From NCBI GenBank assembly GCA_029259635.1, contig JAJDEU010000051.1, forward strand, positions 155,697-219,696: a DNA stretch of 64,000 nt, written 5' to 3'. Below, in pieces: positions 57,279 to 64,000 of the stretch. The stretch is from Planctomycetota bacterium. Lineage in GTDB: Bacteria > Planctomycetota > UBA1135 > GCA-002686595. The translations under genes were made by a program, and so were the position numbers. Numbering within the stretch: position 1 is the stretch's first letter; every line of letters starts with the position of its first letter. The notes beneath the pieces are model-generated. The model did no database searches and was not told where the DNA came from. It saw nothing but the letters and a program-made list of their open reading frames with translations.

Positions 57279-57992
57279 ATGACTCGCTTCAAATTTTGGA
57301 TCCTCATCGGAGGCGGAGTCCTGCTCTTCCTGGGTTGGCAAGAGCAAACTCTCTCCGGCTTAGCAAAGACAAAGCCGGCTCCGATTACCCTGGCGCAATT
57401 GGCGAGCAATGGGCCCGGCGAAAACGCGCACCTGGTCGTCGGCGATTTCTTCCTCTGCACTTGGGACTACGTCTACGCGGAGAAGCGGGGGCGTTGGACC
57501 GAAGCTTGGGTGCCGGCCGTCCCGCTCAACGGTCCGTTCCACGAGAAGTTCATGGCCTCGCTTGAGCCCGACGGCACTTGGCCGGATGACAAGCCGTTTC
57601 CGGTTCCCGAAAATCTCGCCGTGGTCTTCAAGTTGACGGACTCACCGAGCGAAGACTCGGTAGATGAGCTGGCCATGAGCGATACGGTTCAAGGCTTATT
57701 GATCAACGAAATCGACAGTATCGCGAGCGACGAACGAGCTCTCTTGCAGAGCAGCTATCCCGCGGCGGACTTTGACAAGGTGCATATCTTCGAGCCGGGA
57801 AGAGCACCGAAAGCAGCCTCCACCATCTATGCGATGCTCGGTGGCGGGGCGGTCCTCTTCCTCGCGGGGCTCGCTCTCATGTGCGGAGTTTCGTTCCAGA
57901 AGAAGGCGCCTGTGCCGCAACCGACGATGGCCGAAGCAATGGCGGAATCTGAGCCCGCGTCAGAGGAAGAGACGCCTCCGCGGGTTAGTTGA
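57279..57992 (+). CDS. Hypothetical protein with two membrane helices
   Basis: A 237-residue protein with an N-terminal membrane helix (FWILIGGGVLLFLGWQ, about 6-21), a soluble loop of about 160 residues, and a second helix near 192-213 (IYAMLGGGAVLFLAGLALMCG). A short Pro/Glu tail follows. The loop (DFFLCTWDYVYAEKRGRWTEAWVPAVPLNG) probably lies outside the cytoplasm and vaguely recalls the GIDE-like membrane proteins, but I cannot assign it. ATG 57279 is chosen because the signal-like segment begins there; the frame is open from 57228. Confidence 0.6.
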   Translation: MTRFKFWILIGGGVLLFLGWQEQTLSGLAKTKPAPITLAQLASNGPGENAHLVVGDFFLCTWDYVYAEKRGRWTEAWVPAVPLNGPFHEKFMASLEPDGTWPDDKPFPVPENLAVVFKLTDSPSEDSVDELAMSDTVQGLLINEIDSIASDERALLQSSYPAADFDKVHIFEPGRAPKAASTIYAMLGGGAVLFLAGLALMCGVSFQKKAPVPQPTMAEAMAESEPASEEETPPRVS

Positions 57993-58137
57993 ACGGAGCT
58001 ACGGCACACGCAATCGTCACCCGGCTAATCAATCGGCAACTGAGTGTTCGACACCCCTGGCCACCTTCGGGGGAAATTGTGACCCACCGAAGAGTGGCCG
58101 GTAGCCACGTGGGAGTGGGACTCCGTACTCTCTGCCC

Positions 58138-60669
58138 ATGAGCACGACTCTGACGCCCGACAACTCGGGACCCGACAATTCCGTCAAGGAACAGCCCAAA
58201 GGTCTCGGCACCTTCGCCGGCGTCTTCACGCCGAGCATCCTGACCATCCTCGGGATCATCCTGTTCTTGCGCCTCGGCTTTGTCGTGGGCAACGCGGGCC
58301 TCGGGCGAGCGCTGGTCGTCATCGTGCTCGCCAACGTGATCTCGGTGCTCACGACCGTCTCGCTCTCGGCCATCGCGACGAACTTCAAGGTGCGCGGCGG
58401 GGGGGACTACTACCTGATCTCGCGCAGCTTGGGTCCCGAGTTTGGCGGAGCGATCGGCATCATTCTCTTCCTGGCGCAGTCGGTCTCGGTCGCCTTCTAC
58501 GCCATCGGTTTCGCGGAAGGTGTCACGGCGATGTTTCCGGACCTGTCGCCGCGGCTCGTCGCTGGCGCAGCCTTGGCTCCGCTCTTCGCACTCTCGTGGC
58601 TCGGTTCCGATTGGGCCACGCGCTTTCAGTACGTCATCATGCTCGTCTTGACGCTCGCCATCGGCGTCTTCTTTATCGGCGCGGCCACGGAGTTTAGTAC
58701 CGAGACTCTCTCGTCGAACTGGTCCGCCTCGGGTGACCTGTCCTTCTGGGCCGTCTTCGCGCTGTTCTTCCCCGCGGTCACCGGCTTCACGCAAGGCGTG
58801 AGCATGTCGGGCGAGCTCAAAGATCCGGCGCGCTCTCTCCCGAGCGGAACCTTCGCAGCCGTCGGCGTCTCGATCGTGGTCTACTTCGCCGGCGCGATCT
58901 TGTTCGCGGGCGCGATGCCGGGTGCAGAGCTGATTTCCGACTACGGCGCCATGGGGCGCATCGCGCTGGTCCCCGGCCTGATCACGGCGGGCATTTTTGC
59001 GGCGACGCTCTCCTCGGCTCTGGCGTCTTTTCTCGGCGCCCCGCGCATCCTTCACGCGCTCGCCACCGATCGGCTGTTTCCGATTCTCAAGCCTTTTGCG
59101 AAGGCCGACGCCACGACCGGCAATCCGCGCCGCGCCGTCCTTTTGTGCTTCGCGATCGCCGCGATCACCGTCGCGGTCGGCGACCTCAACGTGGTCGCGC
59201 CGGTGGTGTCGATGTTCTTTCTGATCTCCTACGGTCTGCTCAATTACGCGACCTACTTCGAGGCGAGCTCGGGCAGCCCGTCCTTCCGACCCAGCTTCAA
59301 GTGGTTCCGTCCGCGCGCGAGTCTGCTGGGTTGCCTGGCCTGCGGCGGAACGATGCTCGCGATCGATGCTCTCGCGGGGGCGATCGCGATCGCCTCCGTC
59401 GTGGCCGTTCATCAGTATCTGGCGCGTTCGGGCGGACCCGATCGGTGGGCTGACGCGAGTCGCTCGGCGCTCTTCCAGCGGGTGCGTTCGAGCTTGCGTA
59501 CGATGAGCGGAATCGTCGAACACGATCGCGACTGGCGCCCGGTCGTGCTGGCCTTCTCCGACGATCCGAATCGACGCACGAGTCTCTTGCGGTTTGCGTC
59601 CTGGATCGCCGAGTCCAGTGGAATCACAACGGCCGTGAGGTTGGTCAAGGGCGAGGGCGCTCTCGCGCGCCGGGAGACTGAGCGCTACGAGCAGGAGCTG
59701 CGTGCAGAACTCGAAGAAAACAAGCTGAACGCCTTCGTACGCGCGATCAGTTCGGAAGACCTGATGTCCGCCTATCCGGTCCTCTTGCAAGCGTCGGGCC
59801 TTGGACCGATTCGTCCGAACATCGCGCTCTTGAATTGGTTCGATCGCGAGGAGACCGCGGAGGATGCTCCGGCGATGCAGTCCTACGGTGCCGTACTGCG
59901 AAACTCTCTGAGGCACGGCTGCAATGTGATTCTGCTGGCGGGGAGAGCGGAGGCTCTCGAACCGCTCGGTCAACCCGACGAGAAGGGAGCGGCTCCGCGA
60001 CAAATCGATATCTGGTGGCACAGCGACGCGAGCAGCAAGTTGGCTCTGCTCCTGGCGCACCTGATGAGCCGAAGCGAGCTCTGGTCGGGCGCTAAGCTGC
60101 GAGTCTTGTCGGACCACGCTCCCGGACAGACCGATACGGAGACGATCGAGGCCTTGCGCGGCGTGCTGGCCGATGTGCGCATCGAAGCGGAGGTCGTTCT
60201 CGTCACCGATTTGAACTGGAGTACCGTCGCCGAAGCGTCCGCACCGACCTCTCTCGCCTTCGTGACTTTTCGGATTGGCGCTGAGGACTTACTCGACGGT
60301 TCGGGATCTCCCGTTCCGAGCTCGCTGGACGGACTGCCGCCGATGGCGCTGGTTCAGGCGGCCAAAGACTTGGAGCTCGACGCTCAACCGGACGAGGGCG
60401 CTCAAGCCGAGGTTGCCCAGGTGCGCGATCAGATCGAGGACACGGAGGCGCGCGCGAAGAAGTTGCGCGAAGAGGCGGATTCTATGCGTGAGGCTGCGCG
60501 CGTCGCGGCGGAGAAAGTCGAGGAAGCGCGTGTGACCGAGGTGGCTCCCGAATCCCTGGCCGCCGCAGAGAAGGAGGCCAAGGGTATCGAGGCCGATGCC
60601 GCCAGCCTCGAACGCAAGGCCGCCAAGGCGGAGGCCAAGGCCATCGAGCTCAACAAAGAACTCGAGTAA
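58138..60669 (+). CDS. APC-superfamily transporter, SLC12-like (cation-chloride cotransporter type)
   Basis: An 843-residue transporter. About twelve membrane helices fill residues 20-430. The first carries the SLC12 signature (TPSILTILGIILFLRLGFVVG, split by the unwound helix), and helix 6 shows FFPAVTGFTQGVSMSGELKDP, also typical of Na-K-Cl and K-Cl cotransporters. A large cytoplasmic domain (about 440-745) with ADSS-like sequence ends in a helical, coiled-coil tail (745-843, Ala/Glu/Lys-rich). Ions carried are not determined by sequence. The gene is followed by an inverted repeat and the MarR regulator gene. Confidence 0.85.
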   Translation: MSTTLTPDNSGPDNSVKEQPKGLGTFAGVFTPSILTILGIILFLRLGFVVGNAGLGRALVVIVLANVISVLTTVSLSAIATNFKVRGGGDYYLISRSLGPEFGGAIGIILFLAQSVSVAFYAIGFAEGVTAMFPDLSPRLVAGAALAPLFALSWLGSDWATRFQYVIMLVLTLAIGVFFIGAATEFSTETLSSNWSASGDLSFWAVFALFFPAVTGFTQGVSMSGELKDPARSLPSGTFAAVGVSIVVYFAGAILFAGAMPGAELISDYGAMGRIALVPGLITAGIFAATLSSALASFLGAPRILHALATDRLFPILKPFAKADATTGNPRRAVLLCFAIAAITVAVGDLNVVAPVVSMFFLISYGLLNYATYFEASSGSPSFRPSFKWFRPRASLLGCLACGGTMLAIDALAGAIAIASVVAVHQYLARSGGPDRWADASRSALFQRVRSSLRTMSGIVEHDRDWRPVVLAFSDDPNRRTSLLRFASWIAESSGITTAVRLVKGEGALARRETERYEQELRAELEENKLNAFVRAISSEDLMSAYPVLLQASGLGPIRPNIALLNWFDREETAEDAPAMQSYGAVLRNSLRHGCNVILLAGRAEALEPLGQPDEKGAAPRQIDIWWHSDASSKLALLLAHLMSRSELWSGAKLRVLSDHAPGQTDTETIEALRGVLADVRIEAEVVLVTDLNWSTVAEASAPTSLAFVTFRIGAEDLLDGSGSPVPSSLDGLPPMALVQAAKDLELDAQPDEGAQAEVAQVRDQIEDTEARAKKLREEADSMREAARVAAEKVEEARVTEVAPESLAAAEKEAKGIEADAASLERKAAKAEAKAIELNKELE

Positions 60670-60675
60670 GAGGCT

Positions 60676-60707
60676 GGGATTCCATCGGGGTTGACGATGG
60701 ATTCTCC
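60676..60707 (+). promoter_or_regulatory. Inverted repeat before the marR-type gene, possible operator
   Basis: CCATCG (60682-60687) and CGATGG (60695-60700) are separated by 7 bases. Outer positions extend the match to about 12 bp with one mismatch. TTGACG (60691-60696) overlaps the right arm and TATCGA follows at 60712, which may be a -35/-10 pair with a short 15-base spacer. The position suits autoregulation by the MarR protein. It could instead be the 3' hairpin of the transporter transcript, though no U-run follows. Confidence 0.35.
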
Positions 60708-60725
60708 GCGCTATCGACTGGGTGC

Positions 60726-61181
60726 ATGACTTCAGCGAGCCGTGCATTTGAAGAACTCTATCCGGCGGTTTACCGGGCTCTGTGTCGGCGCTGGTCGGCG
60801 GGGGAGTATCGGCCGAGCCCGGAGGCGACAGCCATCTTGGAGCATTTGGCGGGCAGTGGTCCGCTGACGGTTTCGGAGGCCGCCCAACACTTCGATCGAT
60901 CGCAAGCGGCGACGAGTGAGCTGCTCGATCGATTGGAAGGGCGCGAGTTGATCAGCCGGATGGTGGACGAGCGGGATGCTCGTCGGCACTTGGTGTGGTT
61001 GACGAAGACGGGGCTCGAAGTGTGCGAGCGTCTGAAGCAAGTGCTCGATGGAGACCGCTTAGCGGCGGCTTTCGAAGTCATGGAAACAGAAGAGCAACGC
61101 GCTCTCCTCGATGGTATGCGCGCTCTGTTAGCGGCTACCCGAACCCTTAAACCGACCCCGAAGACTGAGGAAGAATCATGA
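60726..61181 (+). CDS. MarR-family transcriptional regulator
   Basis: A 151-residue winged-helix regulator. The DNA-binding part (about 25-100) reads TAILEHLAGSGPLTVSEAAQ, DRSQAATSELLDRLEGREL and MVDERDARRHLVWLTKTG, with the MarR pattern of a recognition helix followed by a beta-wing containing D-x-R-D. The flanking helices would form the dimer. The ligand is unknown. The gene ends in a four-base overlap with the zinc-ribbon gene (ATGA). The inverted repeat at 60676-60707, just upstream, is a candidate operator. Confidence 0.85.
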   Translation: MTSASRAFEELYPAVYRALCRRWSAGEYRPSPEATAILEHLAGSGPLTVSEAAQHFDRSQAATSELLDRLEGRELISRMVDERDARRHLVWLTKTGLEVCERLKQVLDGDRLAAAFEVMETEEQRALLDGMRALLAATRTLKPTPKTEEES

Positions 61182-61426
61182 GTGCCTGCACGAGCTGTGG
61201 AATGTCGATCGAGAGCGGTCCCTACTGCGAGTATTGCGTGGACGCGGAGGGCAAGCTGCAGGAATTCGACGAGCGTCTTGCTCGCATGCTGCAGTGGACC
61301 GCGCGAAACGAGCCGGAGCTTGCGCCGGAAGTGGCCGAGAAGAATACGCTCGAGTACATGGCGACCATGTCGGCGTGGAAGGATCACCCGGAATTGCGGG
61401 CGCGAATCGCAAAGCTGTCGGACTAA
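61178..61426 (+). CDS. Small zinc-ribbon protein
   Basis: An 82-residue protein. The N-terminus has a four-Cys zinc ribbon, C4-x2-C7 and C17-x2-C20 (CTSC, CEYC), followed by a helical region (LQEFDERLARMLQWTAR, then LEYMATMSAW). It matches putative zinc-ribbon proteins that often accompany regulators; the function is unknown. Start and stop overlap both neighbours (ATGA with marR, TAATG with DUF3052), showing a coupled operon. Confidence 0.8.
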   Translation: MSACTSCGMSIESGPYCEYCVDAEGKLQEFDERLARMLQWTARNEPELAPEVAEKNTLEYMATMSAWKDHPELRARIAKLSD

Positions 61427-61839
61427 TGGCTGGCTACTCGGGAACGCCGCTCGCGAAAAAGCTCGGAATCAAGACGGACCATCGTCTCGCGAGTCTGCAC
61501 GCACCCGGTGATTTCGAGGAGCTCTTGGGTGAACTCCCGTCCGGTGTCTCGATTCAAGGGTCGCTGCGCGGGAAACGAAACCTCGACGTGATCGTTCTGT
61601 TTGTCGAGCGACGGGCAATCTTGGATAAGGAGCTGAAGCGGGTTGCGGCTCGATTGGAGGAAGCAGGCGGGCTGTGGATCGCTTGGCCGAAAAAGACTTC
61701 GGGCGTAGCGACGGACCTAGATGGGGGAGCGGTGCGCGCCGCCGGCTTGGGCGTGGGCCTCGTCGACAACAAGGTCTGTGCGATCGACGAGACTTGGTCT
61801 GGGCATCGATTCGTAAAGCGTCTGGCCGATCGGCGCTAG
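61426..61839 (+). CDS. DUF3052-family protein
   Basis: A 137-residue protein resembling the DUF3052 family: GYSGTPLAKKLGIK at the start, SLRGKRNLDVIVLFV in the middle, the highly typical GGLWIAWPKKTSG, and VGLVDNKVCAIDETWSG, then KRL at the end. Relatives are small cytoplasmic proteins of unknown function. It starts at ATG 61426, one base into the preceding TAA stop (TAATG), and is part of the marR operon. Confidence 0.87.
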   Translation: MAGYSGTPLAKKLGIKTDHRLASLHAPGDFEELLGELPSGVSIQGSLRGKRNLDVIVLFVERRAILDKELKRVAARLEEAGGLWIAWPKKTSGVATDLDGGAVRAAGLGVGLVDNKVCAIDETWSGHRFVKRLADRR

Positions 61840-62049
61840 CGGTTCGGAACGGCGGATCTGGCTCACCTCCTGGCAGCGGATTTCTTCGCGGTAATCGGCT
61901 GGTCAGTGCGATGCAGCCGAGCCGAGATCATCGATGCCGATCACATTGTCGGTCGAGTATTGGCTAACGCAGCGTGCAGCACCTCCGTACCGACCGCTGG
62001 GGATCGCGAACCGTGAATGCGATCGACCGTGCTAGTCTTGAATGAACGG

Positions 62050-63192
62050 ATGCATCGGACTTCACTAATCCTCTTTGCGATTGCGCTCCTCGCCTTGTTC
62101 GCGTGGGTCGGACAGATGGCGTCGGTCGAAGCCGAACGGGAATCGCTTGAGCCCACGGGACTTGAAGGTGAATCGGTAGCGAGCCTGATTGAAAGGCTCG
62201 CCGAGTTGGGGACCGAGTGGATCGACGATGCGGAGTTGGGGTATCGGACGCTTGCTCCTTCGTCTGTCGAACTCGGTCGTCGACTCGACACGGTCGTTGA
62301 ACTGACCGACGAGCAGTGGAGCGACGCCCTTGTCGCGACCCCGGTGATCGGCTACCGAACGACTTGGGCTGCAGAAGAGCCTTTTACCATTTCGATGAAT
62401 GCTCCGCGTTGGCTCGGCAATGCAGAGATTCGGTTGACGCCGCGCGACGAGCGACTCTCTTCAGTCAGCGGAGGGATCTTGGCGCCATCGTGTGGTCTGA
62501 TGTATTTGGTTCATCTAGGTGAACAACAGAATCAACTCGTTGGTTGGCTCGGAGTCGGTGAGCATGAGCTTCTGTTCGATGTTGAGATCGAACGCGGCGC
62601 GAGTCCCGACTTCGATACTTACGGAGAGACCTGGGTGCCGTCCGTATTTGGTCCCGACATTTTGTGGGAGGGCGAGTTCACGTTACACGTCACCGTTCTC
62701 GAACATGTTGCGGATGCGGTTCCGCCGGTTCAGGGACCGGAATTGGATGCCTGGGTTCGATCCGCGCTAAGCATGGACCGGGGGGCTACGTCGGTCAGGA
62801 ATTCGGCGAACAGTGAACCAACGCTGGTTCAAAACTCAAACGCGTATATTCGATTCGCCGCCCCTTCCGATGTTCAAGACTCGTTCCACGATGTCTCGAT
62901 GCGCTTGATCCTCGAGTTCAAGCGAGGGGGCATCCTCTACCAGAGGCACAAGCTTTTTTCACCGCCTTCGGACTGGAGTGAAGAAGAGCGGAGTCGCGAT
63001 CCATTCGATAGAGGCGGGGCCATTTCTATTGATGCGGTCGAGCTGGAATCGGCGAGCGATCCGTGGATGATTACGGTGACCGGCTCGGATGAGGGGGTTT
63101 TGGACGACACCGGGACTAAGCGTCATTACGCCGGGTCGTTTGTCGTTCCTGCGCGTGAGTTGATCGCGAGGGGCACGGGCTGGTCGGAGTGA
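62050..63192 (+). CDS. Hypothetical signal-anchored protein
   Basis: A 380-residue protein with an N-terminal signal anchor (LILFAIALLALFAWVGQM, about 6-23), an acidic region to about 70, and then a beta-rich region without a recognised family (ISMNAPRWLGNAEIRLTPRD; LHVTVLEHVADAVPPV). It resembles the secreted architecture of other hypotheticals here. ATG 62050 is chosen because the signal anchor follows; an upstream ATG at 62017 would precede it by 11 residues. About 210 bases before it hold no gene. Confidence 0.55.
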   Translation: MHRTSLILFAIALLALFAWVGQMASVEAERESLEPTGLEGESVASLIERLAELGTEWIDDAELGYRTLAPSSVELGRRLDTVVELTDEQWSDALVATPVIGYRTTWAAEEPFTISMNAPRWLGNAEIRLTPRDERLSSVSGGILAPSCGLMYLVHLGEQQNQLVGWLGVGEHELLFDVEIERGASPDFDTYGETWVPSVFGPDILWEGEFTLHVTVLEHVADAVPPVQGPELDAWVRSALSMDRGATSVRNSANSEPTLVQNSNAYIRFAAPSDVQDSFHDVSMRLILEFKRGGILYQRHKLFSPPSDWSEEERSRDPFDRGGAISIDAVELESASDPWMITVTGSDEGVLDDTGTKRHYAGSFVVPARELIARGTGWSE

Positions 63193-63384
63193 GCGCGTGT
63201 TCGGTCGGGTGAGGAACGCTGTCTACTGCCAACTTCCGGAGCGCCTGAGGCTTTGAGCGTAGGGAGGCGGGGTGGCGAGTCGGCCGGCGGGGAGTAGGAT
63301 GGCTCCCTAAATTCACCGCTTGGCTGGCGCCGAAACCGCGCCGACGGAGCGATTGCACGACTCACTGAAATCTCATCCACTCTC

Positions 63385-63837
63385 ATGAAACGCTTTACGA
63401 TTCTTGCTCTTGTCGCTTCGTTGTCCCTCGCGGCCTGTCAGGTGACGCTTCCGGAAGGCGAGCGATTTGGCGAGCCGATGGTCGTGCAGAAGTCGGTGGC
63501 GTTCGCGACGGTCGACGCGAGTCCCGCCGAGTACTTTGACCGCACCGTTCTTGTCGAAGCGACCGTGAAGGCGGTCTGCACTTCCAAGGGTTGTTGGATG
63601 CAGGTCGAAGACGAGGGGAAGACGGCGATGGTTCGCTGGGAGTCCGGCTGCGGCGGTAAGTACGCGTTTCCCGAGGAGCTGATTGGCCAGCGCGTCTTGG
63701 TGCAGGGCTCCTTCTATCCCAAGACCATCTCGGAAGAAGATGCGGAGCACCTCGAAGCCGAAGCCGGCGAAGCGCTCGAGATCGAGCGCGAGGGTTACGA
63801 GTTCAACGCGTCGGCCGTTCTACTCGTCGCGATGTAG
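63385..63837 (+). CDS. DUF4920-like lipoprotein
   Basis: A 150-residue lipoprotein with signal peptide and lipobox LAAC (C18). The mature part matches the DUF4920 pattern: YFDRTVLVEATVKAVCTSKG, then the invariant-looking GCWMQVED (a Cys pair that could bind metal), GQRVLVQGSFY and a C-terminal strand SAVLLVAM. It probably folds as a small beta-barrel (OB-like) in the periplasm. Function unknown. It is the last gene before the terminal inverted repeat. Confidence 0.78.
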   Translation: MKRFTILALVASLSLAACQVTLPEGERFGEPMVVQKSVAFATVDASPAEYFDRTVLVEATVKAVCTSKGCWMQVEDEGKTAMVRWESGCGGKYAFPEELIGQRVLVQGSFYPKTISEEDAEHLEAEAGEALEIEREGYEFNASAVLLVAM

Positions 63838-63903
63838 AAGGTGGCAATACGGTGTCGCACACTCGGTTGCCGGTTTTATTAGCCCGCTGACGGGGCCGGA
63901 AGG

Positions 63904-64000
63904 TTGAATACCGAACCCGGTTCATCTCTAAACTTTAGGACCACCATGGCACGGCCATGGTGGTCCTAAAGTTTAGAGATGAACCGGGTTCGGTATTCAA
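63904..64000. repeat. Perfect 47-base inverted repeat with 3-base centre, ending at the last base of the window
   Basis: The left arm 63904-63950 begins TTGAATACCGAACC. The right arm 63954-64000 is its exact reverse complement and ends GGTTCGGTATTCAA. The centre is ACG (63951-63953). A 47-bp perfect stem is far longer than a normal terminator, and there is no U-run. Possible meanings are a fold-back assembly join at a contig end, read-through of a hairpin-closed DNA end, or a true palindrome. The base left of the repeat (63903) is G; whether pairing continues past 64000 cannot be seen. Confidence 0.95.

Overview
The window is about 60% G+C, densely coded and mixed-strand, with few strong Shine-Dalgarno sequences. 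It looks like a chromosomal segment of a Planctomycetota-like bacterium. The reasons are a sigma factor fused to carboxypeptidase-regulatory-like modules, several large single-span proteins of the same modular type, an FG-GAP repeat protein, sulfatase-superfamily proteins and many lineage-restricted hypothetical proteins. The taxonomy is an inference from gene content, not a computed placement. I see no prophage, IS element or CRISPR array.

Layout. 1-4.7 kb: the tail of a CorC/CNNM-type CBS protein, small membrane and HTH proteins, an OmpA-like lipoprotein, an FGE-fold lipoprotein and rsmA. 4.7-10.1 kb: a 650-base non-coding stretch, then dnaG and rpoD, a hairpin, and a coiled-coil zinc-ribbon protein. 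10.1-13.6 kb: a YhcC-type radical SAM protein, selB (selenocysteine incorporation) and arfB. 13.8-19.7 kb: a very acidic membrane protein, tRNA-Pro(CGG), a long leader, rho with a basic N-terminal extension, and a GT-C type membrane glycosyltransferase.

19.7-31.8 kb is the most interesting part: two divergent gene sets flanking a 26.6-26.8 kb promoter region. Leftward are a CDP-alcohol phosphatidyltransferase, an ICMT/PEMT-like membrane methyltransferase, two soluble methyltransferases, an LtaS-like membrane phosphotransferase/sulfatase and a second sulfatase-fold lipoprotein. Rightward are a RibD-type reductase without a deaminase, an MDR dehydrogenase, a PTPS/QueD-fold protein lacking key catalytic residues, and a three-domain fusion of GT4 glycosyltransferase, GTP cyclohydrolase II and HAD phosphatase. 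Together they suggest an undescribed pathway that draws a riboflavin/pterin-type precursor from GTP, dephosphorylates and glycosylates it, and may link it to a membrane lipid.

31.8-46.3 kb: a NUDIX hydrolase and a homodimeric pyruvate dehydrogenase E1 (one operon), an ECF sigma factor fused to a transmembrane segment and carboxypeptidase-regulatory-like domains, two YbjQ-family proteins with a PrsW-like protease, a 942-residue modular envelope protein, a GT4 glycosyltransferase, and a fusion of a Gfo/Idh/MocA oxidoreductase with an NAD-dependent epimerase. 46.3-50 kb: a structured upstream region and guaB-guaA. 50-64 kb: envelope and hypothetical proteins, an FG-GAP protein, arylamine N-acetyltransferase, an SLC12-like transporter, a MarR regulator with zinc-ribbon and DUF3052 proteins, a DUF4920 lipoprotein, and a perfect 47-base inverted repeat that ends on the last base of the window.
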